Below, in pieces: positions 60,001 to 64,000 of a stretch of DNA of 64,000 nt. Made by a program: the position numbers and the translations under genes. The stretch is taken from assembly GCA_035276085.1 (NCBI GenBank), contig DATELY010000127.1, positions 1-64,000 of the forward strand, written 5' to 3'. Each line of letters begins with the position of its first letter. Position 1 is the stretch's first letter. This DNA comes from DATELY01 sp035276085. Lineage in GTDB: Bacteria; Pseudomonadota; Gammaproteobacteria; Steroidobacterales; Steroidobacteraceae. The notes beneath the pieces are model-generated. The model had not been told where the DNA came from and did not search any database. It saw only the letters and a program-made list of their open reading frames with translations.

Positions 60001-61019
60001 ACGGCGGCCGACAGGCGCTCGTAACTCACACGCGCAGGCAAGTCTTTAGTGGGCAACGGCGGTTGTGGAACCGCCTGCTCTGGCGGATGTGCCGTACCAG
60101 CCCTGTTCATCTCCGCAGACGATTTGATGATCAAGGGCGCTGCGGCCGGTATCGGGATGTGCCAACCCGGCACGCTGACGACGAGGTTGTGCGCATCGAG
60201 TGTGCCCGTCAGATCCTGCAGGCTCGCGCCTTGCCAGCGGCTGCGCACGTGCAAGGAAGCGACACCGCCGAGCTCGCGCATCGCATCGGGCGCCACGGAT
60301 TCGCGCCAACGCGCGAGCTGCAACGCATCGGCATGCAGCTCCGCTTCGGTCTGCCAGGACTGCGCACGCTTGAGATCGCCGCTCAACCGCAGATTGAACC
60401 GCAGCGCGCGACCGAGCGCCGCGGGCAAGTCGCTCGAGCCTTCGACTTGTAGTCCGCCCGCAGTGCGCCGCAACTCCAGAGCGACTTTCGATAACACCCA
60501 AGGCTGATGCGCACGGTGTTCATCCACGAAGCGCACGCGCGCATCCCGCACTCGATACCGGCCTTCGGGAAGCCGGCTCAAGTCGAAGGGTCGATCCGGA
60601 TCCTGAGATTGAAAGCCGATGACCTGGAATCTGCCGTCGCGGGTGCGCATGACGCCCAGCTCGGGACCATCGAGGGAAATGCGCCCGATCGCGAGGCGGC
60701 GTTCGAGCAATGACCGCGTGAGCGAGAGCGAGACGGCGCCGCGTCTTGCCGACGCCAGCACCTGTTGATCCGGCGTGCGCAGCACAGCACCCCAGAACAC
60801 GACTTCCGGACCATACCAATGCAGGCTCGTGTCGACGCGCCGAAACCCGATGGTCAGCCCGGTCTGCTCTTTGACCAGCGCCTGCAGGCGCGCTTGATAT
60901 TCGGGCACACGCGCCAGTGCGATGTTCAACGCGACAAACACGCCCACGACCAGCAGCGCCAGAGCAATCGAGGCTCCGGCCAGCCAGTGTCGCAATCGGT
61001 GAGGGTGCTCGGAGGACAT
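57039..61019 (-). CDS. yhdP: YhdP-family AsmA-like envelope protein
   Basis: 1326 residues. N-terminal membrane helix WLAGASIALALLVVGVFVAL, then a very long beta-rich periplasmic body (DUF3971/AsmA-like) ending in the AsmA-2-type segment ITGSWEEPIVERVHGEQ. Such proteins form bridge-like grooves that carry phospholipids from inner to outer membrane with TamB and YdbH. About the same length as E. coli YhdP (1266). 27 bases after rng. Confidence 0.94.
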   Translation of the reverse strand: MSSEHPHRLRHWLAGASIALALLVVGVFVALNIALARVPEYQARLQALVKEQTGLTIGFRRVDTSLHWYGPEVVFWGAVLRTPDQQVLASARRGAVSLSLTRSLLERRLAIGRISLDGPELGVMRTRDGRFQVIGFQSQDPDRPFDLSRLPEGRYRVRDARVRFVDEHRAHQPWVLSKVALELRRTAGGLQVEGSSDLPAALGRALRFNLRLSGDLKRAQSWQTEAELHADALQLARWRESVAPDAMRELGGVASLHVRSRWQGASLQDLTGTLDAHNLVVSVPGWHIPIPAAAPLIIKSSAEMNRAGTAHPPEQAVPQPPLPTKDLPARVSYERLSAAVELRRIRNEWRLEVDKLDLGAADRGGKPARIDASWTLGEHGLEALDAKANRIALGPLWPLLGWLPEREDLARVRALELSGALNSVDVTYRRGAGQPTYRVQARLQDVSFAPVGRIPGLGRVTAELDANERGGTLDLDRTPLTFQWPKTFRDELALDNLDGKLEWSRTPAGWLVQADQLDLANPHGRVEAHVQLALPRDGSSPQIDLTADAFDLDVRATPRYLPANQLGDKTLEWLDRAFLGGRIPHATVKLSGALRQFPFRNGGGEFLAQAVCEGLTLDYQPEWMPATEVTANVAFHNAGMRGELTSGRIGGIELERGTAEFADFKQAVLVLKGRAHSDVDQAIRYLQTSPLGPSLGPVFMGLTAHGSGSYVVGLTLPLKNLAARHVDIDTTIANAWVDHDAIKKPAARVNGSLRVVNQQVHSGALRGQWLGGPVVVDIKPQGQVSMLAAQGTLQASELATLLRLPSGVHLLGDSAWSGYVQLGPRKSITGTAAHVALEMDGTTVALPTPLHKDAGERRPLTADLELQDSGAVVRAAFGAVRGMGRIAEDDSGWRFDRAGVRADGETPSLPAHTGVRLEGHVDTFVLDDWLALQSPEGNGAANGGLKLSDILRAANLEIGEFGLFGYRWRNVRGLLQAEERGWRVDVTAPQAAGRIQVPYSFAGGDVLTADMENLVLPARATAAEGDAASEETDPRRLPALRAHVRNFAVEDHGMGELQLQFSRVPQGVHIDKAEVRGSSYEGEASGDWLLTPAGHLTTLDMLLASSDVRDTLTAFNYSPFMRAKHAEVKGRLSWPGGLSAKWLTRATGRLSVQADQGQLLKLEPGAGRVLGLFSLSALPRRLSLDFTDLTGEGLTFDTIRGDFDLHDGNAYTSNLIVSGPATEIGLAGRTGLEAHDYDQTAVVTGKLGASLPVAGALAGGPAVAAAVLLFSQIFKEPLKGVTRGYYRITGSWEEPIVERVHGEQAKEAAETSRSLGDARVRAGAGE

Positions 61020-61046
61020 CGAAAAACGGCTATGGAGTGGACCGCA

Positions 61047-62534
61047 TCACATCAACACCACGTCGTACTGGTCCTGTTGATACAGCGCTTCGGTTTGCAA
61101 GCGGATGGGCTTGCCCGTATGCACTTCCAGTTCGGCCAGTGCGGCGGACTCCTCATCGAGCAAGCGCTCGATGACATCCTGATGCGCCAGCACCATCAGC
61201 TCCTGAAATTGGAACTGACGGGATTGTCGCAGGATCTCGCGAAAGATCTCGTAACAGACTGTTTCGCTCGTCTTGAGGAACCCCCGCCCTTCACACGTAG
61301 GACAAGCCATACAGAGCATGTGTTCCAGGCTCTCGCGCGTGCGTTTGCGAGTCATCTCCACCAAACCGAGCGGCGACACGGACGAGATGTGGGTCTTTGC
61401 ATGATCGCCCGTGAGCGCTCGCTCCAACGATTGCAACACCTGGCGGCGATGTTCCTCTTCAACCATGTCGATGAAGTCGATGATGATGATCCCGCCCAGG
61501 TTACGTAGACGTAACTGGCGCGCGATGGCAACCGATGCCTCGAGGTTCGTGCGGAAAATCGTCTCTTCCAGGTTGCGGTGCCCTACGTACGCACCCGTGT
61601 TCACGTCGATGGTGGTCATGGCCTCGGTCTGATCGAAGATGAGATAGCCGCCGGACTTCAGCGACACCTTGCGATCCAGCGATTTCTGGATCTCCTCTTC
61701 GACGCCATGAAGATCGAAAATCGGACGCTCGCCGTCGTACAGCTCGATGCGCTCGACCCTGTCGGGCATGAAGGTGCGTGCGAACTCCTGCATGCGCGCG
61801 TGAGTATCGGCGTGGTCGACTCTGACTTGATCCACATTACTGGACACGACATCGCGCAGCACGCGGATCGCGAGCGGCAGATCTTCGTACACGAGATTGC
61901 CCGCGCGCGTGCCGGCCGCCTTGGCACTCAACAGCGCCCACAGCTTCTGCAGGAACAACATGTCGGCGCGCAGGGCCTCGGGGGTCGCGCCTTCGGCGGC
62001 GGTGCGCACGATGTAACCGCCCACGTGGTCGGGCTGGGTGAACAGGGCCGTCGCGTCGCGCAGACGCTGGCGCTCGACTTCATCTTCGATGCGCGAAGAA
62101 ACCCCCAGGCCCTTGCCCTTCGGCAGATAGACGAGATAGCGCGAGGGAATGGTGATGAAGGTCGTCAGCCGCGCACCCTTGGTGCCGAGCGGATCCTTGA
62201 GCACCTGCACGAGGATTTCCGAACCCTCGCTCACGAGCGCCTGGATCTGGTCCGTTCGCGGCGAATCGCTGGCGACGTACGACTCGCCGTTCTGATCGAC
62301 CGTCGACGACTGCACGATGTCCGACACGTGGAGAAAGGCAGTGCGCTCGAGACCGATATCGAGGAAGGCAGCCTGCATGCCGGGCAACACACGCGAAACC
62401 CGTCCCTTGTAGATGTTGCTGATCAAGCCGCGACGGTTGGCACGCTCGATGAAGATTTCCTGCAACACGCCGTCTTCGACCAGGGCGGCGCGTACTTCGC
62501 GCGGGCTGAGATTGACCAGAATTTCAGCCGTCAT
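61047..62534 (-). CDS. rng: Ribonuclease G
   Basis: 495 residues from ATG 62534 (MTAEILVNLSPREVRAALVE). S1 domain with GLISNIYKGRVSRVLPGMQA, catalytic DNase-I-like site IFDLHGVEEEIQKSLDRKVS and DQTEAMTTIDVNTGAYVG, zinc-link CPTCEGRG. Processes 16S rRNA 5' end and decays mRNA. Overlaps the maf stop by four bases. Confidence 0.96.
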   Translation of the reverse strand: MTAEILVNLSPREVRAALVEDGVLQEIFIERANRRGLISNIYKGRVSRVLPGMQAAFLDIGLERTAFLHVSDIVQSSTVDQNGESYVASDSPRTDQIQALVSEGSEILVQVLKDPLGTKGARLTTFITIPSRYLVYLPKGKGLGVSSRIEDEVERQRLRDATALFTQPDHVGGYIVRTAAEGATPEALRADMLFLQKLWALLSAKAAGTRAGNLVYEDLPLAIRVLRDVVSSNVDQVRVDHADTHARMQEFARTFMPDRVERIELYDGERPIFDLHGVEEEIQKSLDRKVSLKSGGYLIFDQTEAMTTIDVNTGAYVGHRNLEETIFRTNLEASVAIARQLRLRNLGGIIIIDFIDMVEEEHRRQVLQSLERALTGDHAKTHISSVSPLGLVEMTRKRTRESLEHMLCMACPTCEGRGFLKTSETVCYEIFREILRQSRQFQFQELMVLAHQDVIERLLDEESAALAELEVHTGKPIRLQTEALYQQDQYDVVLM

Positions 62535-63130
62535 GCGGCCTCCGCTGCCAGGAGGACCGTGGTATCCAACCCCAACTCCGCCAAGAGCTGCGACGTTTCG
62601 AACAGGGGTAGGCCGACGATACCCGTGTAGCTGCCGTGGATCGCCCGCACGAAGAGCGCGGCTCGTCCCTGGATGGCATATGCACCGGCCTTGTCCCGTG
62701 GCTCGCCCGAGCGCCAGTAGGCCAGGCACTCGTCCCGGGTCAGATCGCGAAACTGCACTTCACTCGTGCTCAGTGCGGTGCGCGTCTGCGCACCTCGGCA
62801 CACCGTCACTGCGGTGTGAACGTGATGCGACCGGCCGCTCAAGCGGGACAGGATGCGAACGCAATCGGCTTCGTTTTCCGGTTTGCCGAAGATCTCGTCA
62901 CCCAGTGCAACGCAAGTATCGGCACCCAGGCACACCTCCGCAGCGGACAACTGAAGCTGCAATGCCCGCGCCTTGGCGGCGCTCAAACGCGACACGTACG
63001 CCGCCGGCGACTCGCCAGAGCGAACCGATTCGTCGATGTGGACGGGCTGGACCCGATGGGCAAGGCCGATCTGGGTCAACAGGGCGCTACGCCGCGGCGA
63101 GGCCGAGGCTAGATACAGTGGAGTGGACAT
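62531..63130 (-). CDS. maf: Maf-type nucleoside triphosphate pyrophosphatase
   Basis: 199 residues from ATG 63130. LYLASASPRRSALLTQIGL, GADTCVALGDEIFGKP and the C-terminal GSYTGIVGLPLFET. Hydrolyses non-canonical (d)NTPs such as dTTP/UTP or m7GTP; which subfamily is not clear. First gene of the maf-rng-yhdP cluster. Confidence 0.95.
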   Translation of the reverse strand: MSTPLYLASASPRRSALLTQIGLAHRVQPVHIDESVRSGESPAAYVSRLSAAKARALQLQLSAAEVCLGADTCVALGDEIFGKPENEADCVRILSRLSGRSHHVHTAVTVCRGAQTRTALSTSEVQFRDLTRDECLAYWRSGEPRDKAGAYAIQGRAALFVRAIHGSYTGIVGLPLFETSQLLAELGLDTTVLLAAEAA

Positions 63131-63231
63131 GGCGCAAGCATACCGGGCACTGCCCACGGAAAGCTTCGTAGCGGGTCTCGCGGGCGAACGTAATGGACTA
63201 TTCGCAAACGGGAGCTGAATTCAGACGGGAT

Positions 63232-63307
63232 TGGGGCCTGTGACCTGAGGGGAACGACAGACAAAGGTGAAATCGGGTAAGCCCCAGGCCGCACGCCTCA
63301 GGCCCCA
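63232..63307. repeat. Array of GGGGCCT-type units, inverted pair
   Basis: Left arm: TTGGGGCCTGTGACCTGAGG then GGAACGACAGA. Right arm: GCCCCAGGCCGCACGCCTCA then GGCCCCA. Second copy of the unit type seen at 1061-1179. Confidence 0.72.
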
Positions 63308-63338
63308 CATGAACCCGGTTCAGCGGCTCGTTGGGAAC

Positions 63339-63755
63339 CTAAGTCTGCTCCGCGACAGGGCGTGCTCTGGCCGCACGGTCTGCCAGCACCCACGCCTCGG
63401 CGAGCGCGGGGTCCTCGAACAGGCGCATGTGAATGCCGCACTCCTGCGGCTCGGTGATCAAGATCACGACGTGACACGTCGCGACCAGGGTGCCCGGTGA
63501 CATCACCGCGGCCCAACGCACGAGCTGACGACCTCGGCCGATGCGCACCAGGTAGTCGCGAAAGCTCTGCGCTTCGGAGTAGTCCCACTCCCCCGTCGCA
63601 TCACGTAGATCGGCAAGCACGGGAAGCTCAGAGCTGCATTCAGGATCGGCAGCGATGTGCTGCATCATCTCGATGAGACCGCTGGCGGTGACGGATCCCC
63701 GGCAATGCAAACGAAGGAAGCGTTCGGGATTCTGGATCGAGTAGCGAAATTCCAT
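63339..63755 (-). CDS. Hypothetical STAS/SpoIIAA-like protein
   Basis: 138 residues from ATG 63755 (MEFRYSIQNPERFLRLHCRG). Alternating strands and helices (SGLIEMMQHIAADPECSSEL; PVLADLRDATGEWDYSEAQS; LVATCHVVILITEPQECG) resemble the STAS/SpoIIAA-like fold, but I cannot be sure of the family. No signal or membrane segment. Same strand as maf, separated by an array. Confidence 0.6.
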   Translation of the reverse strand: MEFRYSIQNPERFLRLHCRGSVTASGLIEMMQHIAADPECSSELPVLADLRDATGEWDYSEAQSFRDYLVRIGRGRQLVRWAAVMSPGTLVATCHVVILITEPQECGIHMRLFEDPALAEAWVLADRAARARPVAEQT

Positions 63756-64000
63756 CACGTCGTCTTGGGCGAGCCGTTTCGATTCGGCTTGGTCGCGAAG
63801 CACTCTAGCAGGCGTTCTGTGACACAGTCATCACTCGCGGAACAAAACCCCGGGGCTCCGCGCACCATTGTGCATGCAGTGCCTGCGATCACGTAATAGA
63901 AACCCCCGCAGCTACGACAGGAGCGTGACGCAGTCCGTCGCGCGTGGAGTCGCATGACTGTTGTAGTCCGCCCTCGCACTCTGAAAGAACGGAATCGTCG
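63756..64000. other. Right-end non-coding stretch
   Basis: About 245 bp with no convincing gene. It contains GCACCATTGTGC (63859-63873 region), an imperfect palindrome of the kind bound by NtrC-like regulators, preceded by CCCCGGGGCTC. A gene further right may use it; this cannot be judged from the window. Confidence 0.4.

Overview
The window is about 64 kb of GC-rich, densely coding chromosomal DNA from an aerobic gammaproteobacterium. The evidence is the conserved block ygfB-pepP-ubiH-visC facing zapA-6S RNA-fau, the block maf-rng-yhdP-nit-tldD, the pair pmbA-darP, a Vfr/CRP regulator, Lgt/ThyA, and ubiquinone hydroxylases of the UbiH/VisC/Coq7 type. A split glycine decarboxylase, a Sua5-type TsaC and a 2-phosphosulfolactate-phosphatase-like gene suggest a Xanthomonadales/Nevskiales/Steroidobacter-like lineage rather than an enteric; this placement is inference. 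I see no prophage, complete insertion sequence, CRISPR array or secretion island. The novelty is in intergenic DNA and in a few odd proteins.

Layout. 1-4.9 kb (minus strand): start of an MBOAT acyltransferase, a YkgJ-type Cys-cluster protein, folA, a SET-domain methyltransferase with a histone-H1-like tail, thyA, lgt and rlmI. 5-12 kb: a DUF255 thioredoxin-fold protein, TfoX-N, HIT and DUF486 proteins, a ComB-like phosphatase, an ornithine-type decarboxylase and a Ycf46-like AAA ATPase. 12.5-19 kb: Sua5/TsaC, a PA2778/PA2779-like pair, a giant tandem HtrA resembling yeast Nma111, and a PfkB kinase. 19.3-24.5 kb: the glycine cleavage operon gcvT-gcvH-gcvPA-gcvPB with dgkA at its end, preceded by a tandem glycine riboswitch. 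24.5-29.2 kb: a DUF885 protein, a small zinc-protease-like protein, ispG, phhB and an outer-membrane barrel. 29.4-29.75 kb: two large structured palindromes. 29.8-32.3 kb: an ATP-grasp ligase and a transglutaminase-like/7TM membrane protein. 32.6-39.3 kb: the ubi/pepP/zapA/6S/fau block, an EVE-domain gene and a 21-residue lysine-rich mini-gene. 39.4-47.4 kb: rpiA, pyrD, tRNA-Gln, rpsI, rplM, coq7, crp, rpe, djlA, purC and an orphan histidine kinase. 47.4-54.4 kb: yihY, pmbA, darP, purE, purK and an ExeA-like ATPase with an FHA domain. 54.6-63.8 kb: tldD, nit, yhdP, rng, maf and a hypothetical gene.

The most striking pattern is a set of intergenic arrays at about eighteen places. Each is made of iterated 7-8-nt units: GGTTAGC/GGTTGGC, GGCTGGTC, GGGCTAC, GGGACCT or GGCGTAAT. 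Most then carry a CAGA-like motif, a short variable spacer and an inverted second array. At least five unrelated unit sequences share this architecture. The arrays sit at gene 3' ends and supply in-frame stop codons and C-terminal tails: three end RLAVSG, two end PTANR or PLTANR, and FolA carries both motifs.

Metabolically the window joins one-carbon and nucleotide metabolism (folA, thyA, gcv operon, fau, purC, purE, purK, pyrD), ubiquinone and isoprenoid synthesis, and envelope maintenance (lgt, dgkA, yhdP, tandem HtrA).
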